From positions 1 to 64,000 of the forward strand of contig NZ_CAFK01000315.1 of the NCBI RefSeq assembly GCF_000239815.1: a stretch of DNA of 64,000 nt, given 5' to 3'. The number at the start of each line of letters is the position of its first letter. The first letter of the stretch is position 1. This DNA comes from Bradyrhizobium sp. STM 3843. GTDB taxonomy: Bacteria > Pseudomonadota > Alphaproteobacteria > Rhizobiales > Xanthobacteraceae. Shown here one piece after another: positions 27,331-35,480 of this stretch. The notes under the pieces are model-generated. The model searched no databases, was not told where the DNA came from, and saw only the letters and a program-made list of their open reading frames with translations. A program made the position numbers and the translations under genes.

Positions 27331-27657
27331 ATGCAGATGCCAGCCTTCCTGAGAACGATCCCGATCGTCGCCCTGACTGCCGTGGCACTCGGGCCGCTTC
27401 CGGGCTACGCCGCCGACGCCGACCACGGGGCCGATTTGGCCAGGCGTTGGTGCGCTTCCTGCCACCTGGTCGAAGGAACTCAGAAGCAGGCGAGCGCCGA
27501 CGTGCCGACATTTGCTCAGATCGCACAGCGGCCGGACTTTACAGCCGAGAAGGTCGCGTTCTTCCTGCTCGACCCGCACCCCAAGATGCCGAACTTCCCG
27601 TTGAGCCGGCTCGAAGCGGCCGACATCGCGGCCTATATCGGCACGCTTCGCAAATAA
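27331..27657 (+). CDS. Periplasmic class I cytochrome c, single haem
   Basis: The 108-residue protein has a signal peptide (residues 1-27, ending PGYAA). One haem-binding motif, CASCH, sits at residues 41-45, and a later methionine in PHPKMPNFPLS is the probable axial ligand. The layout is that of small class I cytochromes that shuttle electrons in the periplasm. It ends in the usual amphipathic helix (EAADIAAYIGTL). The start at 27331 is followed by a second ATG two codons later. No redox partner is encoded nearby. Confidence 0.85.
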   Translation: MQMPAFLRTIPIVALTAVALGPLPGYAADADHGADLARRWCASCHLVEGTQKQASADVPTFAQIAQRPDFTAEKVAFFLLDPHPKMPNFPLSRLEAADIAAYIGTLRK

Positions 27658-27738
27658 GCGCTGGCGGCCGCGCGCGCCGCGCCGGCCGCTTCCGAGCTGC
27701 TTCGCCGCGTGCGCGCCCGCGTTCTTTGACACCGAGCC

Positions 27739-28092
27739 TTAGGATTGCTTTTCGGTCGCCTTGGTTGCGGCAGACATCATGCCGGCCGTGATCGTCCGCA
27801 TGTGTTCGCCGGCGTTGGTGAACTGGCTGCGGAGAAATTCCGACTGGATCCGCATCGCCTCTTCCAGCTCGGTCGCGTGCACCAGTTTGCGCGCGTGCTC
27901 GAAGGCAGCTCTCATATTCTGCTCGGTGAGCGAGAGGGCTTGCCGAGACATGTCTGCAGCCGGGCCCGGCACCGTCGCGATCGATTTGCCGGCTGCGTCA
28001 AAGAACATTTGGAAGGCCTTCTCAGCCTGCTCGATCGTCTTCTCCGCAAGGTCCCGCAGTTCCGTGGGTACTTCCAATTTCGGTTGGTTCAT
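27739..28092 (-). CDS. Phasin family protein
   Basis: The 117-residue protein is almost entirely helical with regular Ala, Glu and Lys spacing (ELRDLAEKTIEQAEKAFQMF, ALSLTEQNMRAAFEHARKL), the pattern of phasins that coat polyhydroxyalkanoate granules. The start at 28092 follows GGAGGAGGA. It is a single gene, with no PHA synthase adjacent in this window. Members of this family also occur with regulatory roles. Assignment is good for family, less sure for granule binding. Confidence 0.75.
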   Translation of the reverse strand: MNQPKLEVPTELRDLAEKTIEQAEKAFQMFFDAAGKSIATVPGPAADMSRQALSLTEQNMRAAFEHARKLVHATELEEAMRIQSEFLRSQFTNAGEHMRTITAGMMSAATKATEKQS

Positions 28093-28186
28093 AGTCGCTG
28101 TCCTCCTCCAAGGAGATCCAATCAGCATATCTACCCCGGATCCAGGGCTCCGTTCCGAAAATCGCATCATGCCGCGGTGCACTCCG

Positions 28187-29203
28187 TCAGCCGGAAAAGC
28201 GCCTGCGGTACTCCGACGGCGAAACGCCGAGATGGCGCAGAAAGGCCCTGCGCATGCGCTCGTCATCACCGAAGCCCGCACGCTTGGCCACCTCGACCAC
28301 GTTGCCGACTTGGCGGCTTTCGAGCAGCAATCGCGCCGTTTCGACCCTGAGCGCCTCCACGCCGCTGGCGGGCGTCATCCCGGTACGGCTGACATAGGTC
28401 CGGGCGAAGGTTCGCGGCGTCATCCCCGCTTTTGCGGCGAGGGTTTCCACGCGCAGATCGCTGGCGATATTTTCGATGATCCAGGCATGGAGCGCGCTAA
28501 AGCGGCCCTCCACGTCGGAGGCTTGCGCCGCCAACACCGTCGAGAACTGGCTCTGTCCTCCCGGGCGCTTCAGGAACACGACCAGCCGCCGCGCGATATC
28601 CAGCGCGATCGTGTGGCCAAAATCCTCCTCGATCATCGCCAGTGCTAGATCGATCCCTGCACTGACCCCGGCCGATGACCACACCCGACCATCCTGGACG
28701 AAAATCGCGTCGGGTTCGACCTTGACCTCAGGGAAGCTGTCCTGAAGGCGAGGACAATAGCGCCAATGGGTCGCGGCCCGCTTGCCGTCCAAGGCGCCGG
28801 CCCAGGCCAGGGCGAAGGCACCCAGGCAGACCGATGCGATCCGGCGCGCCCTCGGCAACGTGCGCGCGATCCAGGGCATGACGACCTCGTCCTGCCGCAA
28901 CTTCCAGATCCCCGGCCCGCCCGGGATCAGCAATGTATCGACCTGGTGCGGCTTCACGCTCGCGATCGGCATCGTGTCGATCATCAAGCCGACATCGGTC
29001 GGCACCAGCCCTCCCGATTTTGAGACGTATGTCAGCGTGTAATTCGGACTCGGCAGTTCGATCTCGCTGAGCTCGGCAAAGACCTGCGCCGGCCCCGATA
29101 TGTCGAGCAGCGTGACGCCGGGGAAAGCGACAACCGCCACGCGCCTCATCGGGAGCTTCTGACGCGGCGACGACCGCCGGGATTTGGCAGAATTCGAGGG
29201 CAT
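28187..29203 (-). CDS. GlxA/AraC-family transcriptional regulator
   Basis: The 338-residue protein combines an N-terminal class I glutamine-amidotransferase-like (DJ-1/PfpI) domain (residues 18-190, with VAVVAFPGVTLLDISGPAQVF and a nucleophile-elbow SVCLGAFAL) with a C-terminal AraC-type double helix-turn-helix (residues 230-335, with AKAGMTPRTFARTY and VAKRAGFGDDERMRRAF). Such regulators sense small nitrogenous compounds. ATG 29203 has AAAGGACA upstream. It diverges from the acyltransferase-MFS-YcgG-cupin unit with a 65-base gap, so it probably controls that unit. Confidence 0.85.
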   Translation of the reverse strand: MPSNSAKSRRSSPRQKLPMRRVAVVAFPGVTLLDISGPAQVFAELSEIELPSPNYTLTYVSKSGGLVPTDVGLMIDTMPIASVKPHQVDTLLIPGGPGIWKLRQDEVVMPWIARTLPRARRIASVCLGAFALAWAGALDGKRAATHWRYCPRLQDSFPEVKVEPDAIFVQDGRVWSSAGVSAGIDLALAMIEEDFGHTIALDIARRLVVFLKRPGGQSQFSTVLAAQASDVEGRFSALHAWIIENIASDLRVETLAAKAGMTPRTFARTYVSRTGMTPASGVEALRVETARLLLESRQVGNVVEVAKRAGFGDDERMRRAFLRHLGVSPSEYRRRFSG

Positions 29204-29268
29204 ATTGTCCTTTAAGCCATCAGACCGCGGCCTGTATAGCTCGACGTGAGAGAGCTGGAGTTTCAGCC

Positions 29269-29982
29269 ATGTCACGCAAACTGGACGGCCGATACCAGAC
29301 GATCGCCTCCCCGTGGGACGATTACGCGGTCTACAGCTTTGCAAATGCCTCCGAGGTCGATCTCGCTGATCAGCAGCCGCTGATGGATGCGATGAATGCG
29401 ATCATTGCCGTTAACTGGAAGGCAACCGAGCCGCATTGGACCGCAGCATCCTCGCCGTTCGACGGCAAATTCGGTCTCATTCTGGTCTACGGTCAGCCGG
29501 GGCTGGTGGCATTTTCGGTCTATCGCACGATGTGCATCGCGAACCGCTTGGCCATCTACCGCAGTGGCACGGAAGTGCTTCCACAGCACCAGGGGCGCGG
29601 CCTGTATGGTTTCTTCACGTCGCAGATCCTGAGGAGCGCGGACGCCGCCGCGAGCGGCGAGGCTGGAATCCTCTATGGATGGCGCACGCGCAATCCGATC
29701 GTCTGGGCAGCCAACGCCAAGATCTGCGAAAAGGTCGCCCCCTCGCTGCTCGGCGATGCCCCAGACCCGGAGTTGCAGGCCGCCTGCATCGAAATGTGCG
29801 CCGCGCTCTACCCGGGTAAGCCGCTCGAGGTTCCCGGCATGATCATGCGCGGCGCCTACGGCCACATCAAGCATCATCGCCAGGACTATCACGGCACGGC
29901 ATCGCTGATCGATGCGGCGATGACGCGCATGATTCCAAACTCCGCAGACGCGCTGTTTTCCGTCGGCTACGCGAGGGTGTGA
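29269..29982 (+). CDS. GNAT-like acyltransferase
   Basis: The 237-residue protein has a mid-region motif YRSGTEVLPQHQGRGLYGFF (about residues 97-116) that resembles the acetyl-CoA-binding loop of GNAT acetyltransferases (Q/R-x-x-G-x-G/A). Flanking strands and helices are consistent with that fold, but the rest of the sequence is divergent and carries its own C-terminal region. It is the first gene of an apparent operon: its TGA overlaps the ATG of the MFS gene. The substrate is unknown; an amino acid or hydroxylated product of the neighbouring YcgG protein is one possibility. Confidence 0.55.
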   Translation: MSRKLDGRYQTIASPWDDYAVYSFANASEVDLADQQPLMDAMNAIIAVNWKATEPHWTAASSPFDGKFGLILVYGQPGLVAFSVYRTMCIANRLAIYRSGTEVLPQHQGRGLYGFFTSQILRSADAAASGEAGILYGWRTRNPIVWAANAKICEKVAPSLLGDAPDPELQAACIEMCAALYPGKPLEVPGMIMRGAYGHIKHHRQDYHGTASLIDAAMTRMIPNSADALFSVGYARV

Positions 29983-31274
29983 TGGCACTGTCAGGACAGC
30001 AAGCGGTTCTCGCGCCTTCCCTCCGGATTGTCGACCGCGCCTACTTTGCCTGGGCGACCGTCGCGATCGCCTATGCGATCGCGTTTCTCCAGCGGGTGTC
30101 ACCGCAGACGGTCGGCCTGAGCTTCATGCACGACTTCGGCACCGACGCCTCCGGCGTTGCGCTGCTCGCCTCCAGTTACTTCTGGGGCTACACCTTGATG
30201 CAAATTCCGGCAGGCCTCCTGGTCGACCGTTACGGCGTCAAGCGGGTTGTGCTCTGCAGCATGGCGGCCTCCGCGCTCGGCAGCGCGGCTTTCGCCTTGT
30301 CACCAACCCTCCTTGACGTCTTCATGGCGCGATTGATCGTGGCCTGCGGCGATGCGCTCGTCTTCACGGCGCTGCTCAAATTGGTGGCGCAGAGCTTTGC
30401 CGACGAGCGCTTCGGGGTGATGTCCGGCATTTCTCAGGTGTCCGGCTACGTCGGTGGTGCAATCGCAACGGCGCCGCTCGCCTCCGCGGTCAGCGGTTTC
30501 GGGTGGCGCGCCTGTTTCATCGTCATTGCCTGCATTGGCGCCGCCAACCTGGCCTGCGCGTCGGTGGCGCTGAAACCGGCCGCTGCGACGCACACCAACA
30601 AGACGTTCAAAAGCGTATTGCTCGCGAGTTGGCGCGCACTCGGCGCAAGTGCCAATTGGGGTTGCGCGATGGCCTTCGCGTCGCATTTCGCCGTGGTCAC
30701 CACCCTGTCCGGCGTTTGGGGCATCCCCATGGTCGCGCACTACTTCAACATTTCTCCTTCGGCGGCAGGGGCACCGCTGCTTGCCTTCATGGTCGGGAAT
30801 GCGCTCGGCTCGATCTTTCTCGGTCATGCCGCGGACAGGACCACGTCGCTGGACGGTTCGCTGATCTGGATTTGCGTGTTGCGGATGCTGCTGATCGCGA
30901 TGCTTCTGCCTGCGCTCGCTCACACATTCGGCCTCGTCTACGTCGGAACCGTGTTTGCGGTCCTCGGTCTGGTTGCCGGTGGCACCGTTCCGCTGGTCCT
31001 GAAATGCACGAAGCATCTCTACACAGCGGAGCTGATCGGGGTCGGCGCTTCCGTCAATACGACCTCCGCGGGCATCTTCGCCGGTCTCGCCCAGCCGGTG
31101 ATCGCGCTGGCGATGGTCACCGCGAGCGGCCTCGGCGCGACATCGATCCATACGACTCGTCCGGCGGCAAACGACGCCGGCTACCTCGCGCTCATCGGAA
31201 TCCTGCTCTTGATGTCCCTGCCGGGCATCGTGGGACCGCTGCTGATCCGACGCAAACTGATACTTCGTGCGTAG
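29982..31274 (+). CDS. MFS transporter
   Basis: The 430-residue protein has 12 predicted helices with the MFS inter-helix signature between helices 2 and 3, GLLVDRYGVKRVVL. The loop between helices 8 and 9 contains GHAADRTTSLDG, the second copy of the signature. Its overall resemblance is to the transporters of organic acids and small metabolites in the MFS. The start codon overlaps the previous stop (TGATG), indicating translational coupling. In this operon it probably exports or imports the pathway's compound; direction cannot be told from sequence. Confidence 0.8.
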   Translation: MALSGQQAVLAPSLRIVDRAYFAWATVAIAYAIAFLQRVSPQTVGLSFMHDFGTDASGVALLASSYFWGYTLMQIPAGLLVDRYGVKRVVLCSMAASALGSAAFALSPTLLDVFMARLIVACGDALVFTALLKLVAQSFADERFGVMSGISQVSGYVGGAIATAPLASAVSGFGWRACFIVIACIGAANLACASVALKPAAATHTNKTFKSVLLASWRALGASANWGCAMAFASHFAVVTTLSGVWGIPMVAHYFNISPSAAGAPLLAFMVGNALGSIFLGHAADRTTSLDGSLIWICVLRMLLIAMLLPALAHTFGLVYVGTVFAVLGLVAGGTVPLVLKCTKHLYTAELIGVGASVNTTSAGIFAGLAQPVIALAMVTASGLGATSIHTTRPAANDAGYLALIGILLLMSLPGIVGPLLIRRKLILRA

Positions 31275-31294
31275 TTAGAAAAGAGAGGGTCCGA

Positions 31295-32050
31295 ATGTCG
31301 CGCTTGTACTTGAGTAAAGGCGAGGTCCGCTCCAACTACCAGGTTAGCAGCTGGCAGAGCGTATTGTTTTCTGAGTTTGAAGCGCAAATGAGCAGCGAAG
31401 CGCGCCCATTTCCCTGCGTGTTCGGCGTCGCCGGGTATCGCCAGGATCAGCTCCGCTACCTGTTTCTCGATCCGTTCGAGGTCGACGTCCTGGGCGAACA
31501 GCTCGCGCTGTTCGTCTCCGAATGCCGCTCGCACGGCCCGAACACGTCGCTCGTGCTGTTCACGCGGCCGCGGCCTGTTCAAACCATGGACGCCTACTAT
31601 CGGAAGTTCTGGCTCACGCTGGATCAGCTTGCCCGCATCGACAAAAGCCCGTGGCCAGCTGAGATCCCGGACATGGTCGACAATCCGATGTGGGAGTTCT
31701 CATTCGCCGGCGAGCCGATCTTCGTCGTGTGCAGCACGCCGGCTCATGTGATGCGGCAGAGCCGGCGCTCCAGCGCGTTCATGATGACATTCCAGCCGCG
31801 CTGGGTGTTCGACAAGATTCTCGGAACTGAGAAAGCCGCCGGCGCGGCTTTTGGCGAGGTCCGCAAACGGCTGGTGCCGTTCGATACGACGAGCCCGTCC
31901 CCTCTGCTCGGTCGTTACGGCCATCCGGAGGGGCGGGAATACAAGCAGTACTTCCTCTACGACGACAATCAGGCGCCGCCCACCTGTCCCTTTCACAAAC
32001 TTGCCCAGACCAAGACTTCAACCATCGACGATACGGAGCAAGCGGCATGA
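31295..32050 (+). CDS. YqcI/YcgG family protein (GntA-like)
   Basis: The 251-residue protein is a YqcI/YcgG family member. Visible family features are PFPCVFGVAGYRQDQLRY near residue 40, the central FAGEPIFVVCSTPAHVMRQS, MMTFQPRWVFD and the C-terminal PPTCPFHKL. One member, GntA of guanitoxin biosynthesis, is a haem-dependent amine hydroxylase. An N-hydroxylase role here is therefore plausible but unproven. AGAGAGGGT precedes the ATG. The stop overlaps the cupin start (ATGA), so the two are tightly coupled. Confidence 0.75.
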   Translation: MSRLYLSKGEVRSNYQVSSWQSVLFSEFEAQMSSEARPFPCVFGVAGYRQDQLRYLFLDPFEVDVLGEQLALFVSECRSHGPNTSLVLFTRPRPVQTMDAYYRKFWLTLDQLARIDKSPWPAEIPDMVDNPMWEFSFAGEPIFVVCSTPAHVMRQSRRSSAFMMTFQPRWVFDKILGTEKAAGAAFGEVRKRLVPFDTTSPSPLLGRYGHPEGREYKQYFLYDDNQAPPTCPFHKLAQTKTSTIDDTEQAA

Positions 32051-32367
32051 CCCAGATCATCGCAGGAACGAAGACGAATTTCTCGATCGACCCCGACATC
32101 CTGGCGCTGCTTCCGGAACAAGGCTGCATCGAGCTGCAGCACGACGCCGCAGGCAAAGTCCATGCGTTTCACACCCACCCGGTCGACGAGATTCTCATCG
32201 TGATCAGCGGCAGGCTGAATTTCAAATGGGAGGGAGGAGAGCGCGTGTGCAATCCCGGCGACAAGATATTGCTACCAGCCGGGACGCTTCATGAATCAGA
32301 GGCTTTGGAGGATGCGATCTACGCGATCGCGACACGTCCGCCGGCAAGTCTCGCTACCGGAAACTGA
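32047..32367 (+). CDS. Small cupin protein
   Basis: The 106-residue protein is one cupin barrel. The first motif is HAFHTHPVDEILIVISGRLN, with His ligands and Glu, and the second is NPGDKILLPAGTLHE. It should bind one metal. Single-barrel cupins include dioxygenases, isomerases and, with a separate partner, N-N bond-forming enzymes. The start overlaps the YcgG stop by four bases. It is the last gene of the operon controlled, probably, by the GlxA-type regulator. Confidence 0.75.
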   Translation: MTQIIAGTKTNFSIDPDILALLPEQGCIELQHDAAGKVHAFHTHPVDEILIVISGRLNFKWEGGERVCNPGDKILLPAGTLHESEALEDAIYAIATRPPASLATGN

Positions 32368-32373
32368 TCACCG

Positions 32374-32562
32374 TCAGGACAGGTGACGGTCGGACTCGGG
32401 CGACGGATCCGTCGAGAGACGCTCGACCATTTCGATGACCTCGAACCGCTGGCTGGGTGCCAGCTTCAGGAACGCTTTCAACAGCCGAAGGCTTTCCACC
32501 GCTTCGCTCGATGGAGCTCCGAGCTTTTTGTGCAGCTCCGCGATGATTGTGGGATTTTTCAT
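32374..32562 (-). CDS. Small helical protein, unknown
   Basis: The 62-residue protein is mostly helical (NPTIIAELHKKLGAPSSEAV, LKAFLKLAPSQRFEVIEMVE) with an acidic and hydrophilic end. AAAGGTG precedes the ATG at 32562. It diverges from the small gene at 32588 and converges on the cupin with only six bases between stops. Function unknown. Confidence 0.5.
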   Translation of the reverse strand: MKNPTIIAELHKKLGAPSSEAVESLRLLKAFLKLAPSQRFEVIEMVERLSTDPSPESDRHLS

Positions 32563-32587
32563 CTCGCACCTTTGACAGGGAACGGTA

Positions 32588-32773
32588 ATGGCAGTTCTTA
32601 GCAAACGTGAAGGCCTAGCGCGCAAAGTCGATACTGCAGCAATCGAAGCTGAAAGTCTCGGCCTGACAACGGCGACCTTGATCCTTCGCATGGCACGTTT
32701 GGAAATCGACCGCGCGGAACCCGATGAGGTTGAAAGTATGCCAGGGAACAACTCCAGCAGCAAGCCGAACTGA
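32588..32773 (+). CDS. Small hypothetical protein
   Basis: The 61-residue protein has a basic N-terminal helix and a central helical segment (ESLGLTTATLILRMARLEID), with a disordered Ser/Asn end. The site AGGGAACGG precedes the ATG. It diverges from the gene at 32374 by 25 bases. No family was recognised. Confidence 0.45.
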   Translation: MAVLSKREGLARKVDTAAIEAESLGLTTATLILRMARLEIDRAEPDEVESMPGNNSSSKPN

Positions 32774-32995
32774 CGGGCGGTCGGTTCTTATGGCAGCTTT
32801 TGAGTTGTCTGGCAGCTTCTGGCCTCCAAAGCCAGCAAAAATGGTCGATTGTTACGGCTATCGACCGGAATTTGGTACCGCCGAGCTTGTCCGGTATTTC
32901 CGGGAGCCTTAATCATTTCTGCAGGGTGACAATGGGTTGCTGGCACGACGGCGCCGCAGCCTGATTGTCCGAAATATGCGACTGCAGGAATTGCC

Positions 32996-33247
32996 ATGCG
33001 GACATACTATTTTGATATGAAGGACACCATTCCAACCAGGGATAGAGGGGGCCTCGAATTCGCGACCCATGCCGGAGCGATCGAGCATAGCCGGGATCTA
33101 GCGCGCAGATTGCGTCACGATCCTCGAATCACCGATCGCAGGCTGTCGGTCATTGTGGTCGACGAGTCCGGCACCGAGATCCACTGCGAACCGGTTTACC
33201 CGATGGTAGCGAGCGTCAGCATCAGCGATAACCAAGCGTCGCGATAG
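32996..33247 (+). CDS. DUF6894 family protein
   Basis: The 83-residue protein shows the DUF6894 pattern common in rhizobia: an N-terminal strand RTYYFDMKDT, the GGLEFATHAGAIEHSRDLAR helix, and a final strand pair IVVDESGTEIHCEPV. These small proteins usually occur in many copies per genome and have no established function. No ribosome-binding site stands out. It is a single gene between two short gene-poor stretches. Confidence 0.7.
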   Translation: MRTYYFDMKDTIPTRDRGGLEFATHAGAIEHSRDLARRLRHDPRITDRRLSVIVVDESGTEIHCEPVYPMVASVSISDNQASR

Positions 33248-33444
33248 CGCAGCGATGTCATGGCACGGACGGCTGTCATGCCGCCGCGCAAGGTCTCTTC
33301 AGCGAAGCCTGCGCGGTGCGACATAGGGCCCGGCCGGCCAGCGAGCTCCCTCACACTAATGCAGTTTGGACAGGTTACGAGTTCCGGGTCAGTCCGTCGG
33401 CAAAGTGTAGTTTGGCCGGGCAGTTCGGGGCCCCTCTGCTCGAC

Positions 33445-34122
33445 CTACCAGATCCAGCGCACCAGGCGGTACCTCACTCTGCCCTGATATGCCCGATAGC
33501 CGGGTAGATTCATTTCCAGCAGTCGTTCCTCGTCAAGCAGCCGCCAAATCAGGAGCGGCAAGATCGCGACGATGAGGAGCAGTCCCCACCAGGATCCGAG
33601 CGCGACGGGCATCCCGATGAGCATCACGAGTGCCGCAGCATACATCGGATGGCGCACCAGAGCGTACGGCCCGCTGGAAACAACTCTCTGATCACTCGCG
33701 ACCTCGATCGTCGCGGCGGCAAAGCTGCTTTCCCTGAACACCAGAAACACGCCGGCGAAGCCGAGCAGGACAAGCACATTGCCGGCGATGACGACCGCTG
33801 GCGGCATGTGGGACAGAGCGAAGCGACGATCAAGCCCGGGAACAACGACGAGAGCGATGAAGCCCACCGAGACGAACGCCATGATCAACCGCTGTGCGGG
33901 TTCCTTTTCGGCAAAAGGCCCACCTCTCATACGACGCTCCAGGAGAGCAGGGTCTCGTCGCATCAGGTCCAGCGTGATCACGACCGACGCCGTGAAATAA
34001 ACCAGGAGAAAGAGCCATCCCTGCCAGTAGTGCAGTGTTCCGGCTGCGGTGAAGAGCAAGATCGCCATCACGACGATCACAATCGCCAAGCTCGCAAATG
34101 CTCTTCGACCAAGGGCGGACAT
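33445..34122 (-). CDS. Isoprenylcysteine/phospholipid methyltransferase-like membrane protein
   Basis: The 225-residue protein has about five transmembrane helices. The C-terminal SAM-binding signature of the ICMT/PEMT family is present: SSGPYALVRHPMYAA, then LLDEERLLEMNLPGYRAYQG. Bacterial members methylate small molecules, lipids or protein carboxylates, but the substrate here is unknown. The ATG at 34122 is the natural start. It is followed downstream by a gene-free stretch of about 200 bases. Confidence 0.8.
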   Translation of the reverse strand: MSALGRRAFASLAIVIVVMAILLFTAAGTLHYWQGWLFLLVYFTASVVITLDLMRRDPALLERRMRGGPFAEKEPAQRLIMAFVSVGFIALVVVPGLDRRFALSHMPPAVVIAGNVLVLLGFAGVFLVFRESSFAAATIEVASDQRVVSSGPYALVRHPMYAAALVMLIGMPVALGSWWGLLLIVAILPLLIWRLLDEERLLEMNLPGYRAYQGRVRYRLVRWIW

Positions 34123-34178
34123 GGCCTGAGCTTATCATGAGGATGGCGCAAGTTCGGTCGATTTGTGCAGCGTCGAGG

Positions 34179-35246
34179 TCACTGCTGCTTCTCCCAGAAC
34201 GACAACAGCCCCTGCGAGGCAGAGCCCCCGATCACGCAGGGAATCCCGATGGCCACCTGCCCGAGCGCCGCCGCCGACACGCAGCCAAGCGCAACGGCGC
34301 CGACGCCGAGCTGGCCCCAGAAATCGAGATTGCGGCGCGCATCGGAGCCCTTGGTCTTGAGCTCCTCGACCGCAGCGAGCGCGTCCCGACGCACCGCACC
34401 GAGCTGGACCGTATCGGCCGCCTGCACGACCTCGGTCAAGGGCGCCTTGATTGGATCCGACTGACGAGCGAGTTCGCTGCGCAAATAATCGCGCAGCTCC
34501 CCGTCGCGCACCGCATAGCTTGCCAGCGTATAGCGCGCCATGCTGCCGATGGTCAGCTTGTCGACGGTGTCGCGGCTCTTGGACCACGGCAGCAACTGCA
34601 TGATGCGCTGAATCGGGACATGCGATCCGGTCGCGAAGTAGTAGCCCCACAGAGTGTCGAGCAGGTCCTGGTTGCTGGCAAAGCTCAGCGTGGTATCGAT
34701 CTTGCGCTCCTCTTTGGCAAAGGGATTGCGCGTCAACGTACCGCGCAGCTTCTCAAGCATGCCTGGCTTCGTCTCTTCGAGTGGTATCTCGAGCAGTGTC
34801 GGTTGCGTTCCGTTGAGATAGCCTTCGATCATCACCCGCCGCGCCGGCAGTCGGGGCGCCATCTTGCGCATCAGATTGCGCCAGTCAGGCAGGCCGGAAT
34901 AGGCGATCGCGCGGACGATGACCCATTCATCTTCAGGCGGCACCGGAAAGAAGCTGTTGACGAGTTGCTCGGCCTTGGCGGGATTCGAGCCTATCGCGCC
35001 AGCGATGAAGCCAAGATAGATTCCGGCGTTCTCCGGCTCCTTGAAGGTCTGCGAATGGAACAACACACGCACCGCAGCGGGCACATGGGCGTAGTCCGGT
35101 TTGGTACGATAGTTGTAGATCCACTGTTGCACCACGGCGAGCGAGGCGCGCGGATCGATCTCAGGCGTGACCGCAGCACCGGCTGGCTGGATAGTGGCTG
35201 GCTGGATAACGAGGCTGGCGAGGATCGCAAGAACAACGTAGCGCAT
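34179..35246 (-). CDS. Secreted protein of unknown function
   Basis: The 355-residue product has a signal peptide (residues 1-24, ending PAGAA). A helical repeat-like domain follows (ASLAVVQQWIYNY, PENAGIYLGFIAGAIGSN, DLLDTLWGYYFATGSH). The C-terminal region is hydrophobic and Gly/Ala-rich (LGVGAVALGCVSAAALGQVA), perhaps a membrane anchor. ATG 35246 begins the signal peptide, so longer frames are rejected. It diverges from the BamA-like gene with about 235 bases between. Possibly an envelope protein acting with that gene; this is inference. Confidence 0.55.
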   Translation of the reverse strand: MRYVVLAILASLVIQPATIQPAGAAVTPEIDPRASLAVVQQWIYNYRTKPDYAHVPAAVRVLFHSQTFKEPENAGIYLGFIAGAIGSNPAKAEQLVNSFFPVPPEDEWVIVRAIAYSGLPDWRNLMRKMAPRLPARRVMIEGYLNGTQPTLLEIPLEETKPGMLEKLRGTLTRNPFAKEERKIDTTLSFASNQDLLDTLWGYYFATGSHVPIQRIMQLLPWSKSRDTVDKLTIGSMARYTLASYAVRDGELRDYLRSELARQSDPIKAPLTEVVQAADTVQLGAVRRDALAAVEELKTKGSDARRNLDFWGQLGVGAVALGCVSAAALGQVAIGIPCVIGGSASQGLLSFWEKQQ

Positions 35247-35480
35247 GTGCTGCTCCGACGAGGACGTTTGGGCCCGTCGTGTCGGCGGCCCGAACGTTTG
35301 GGCGTTGTTGCAGCGAGGCGTTTGATCCCGCACTGCGACGATTCTGCGACGACAGGCCTCTCCATTGCGTCAAAATCGTGATGCCGTTCACAATTGCGCA
35401 ACTTACCCGTGTCGGACATCCTTTCGCCCCGCGCGGTGACTTGCATTTCCATCCGTTCAAGCTGGCACAGGCTGCACGTG

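Noticed and set aside
30503-31294. Long upstream extension of the YcgG reading frame
   Set aside because: It runs in a different frame through the MFS gene; family similarity begins only at the ATG at 31295, which has its own ribosome-binding site.
23755-32367. Arginase plus YcgG genes as a cycloserine-type cluster
   Set aside because: A haem hydroxylase and an arginase-like enzyme occur together in D-cycloserine synthesis. Here they are over 6 kb apart, with unrelated genes between, and the other pathway genes are absent.
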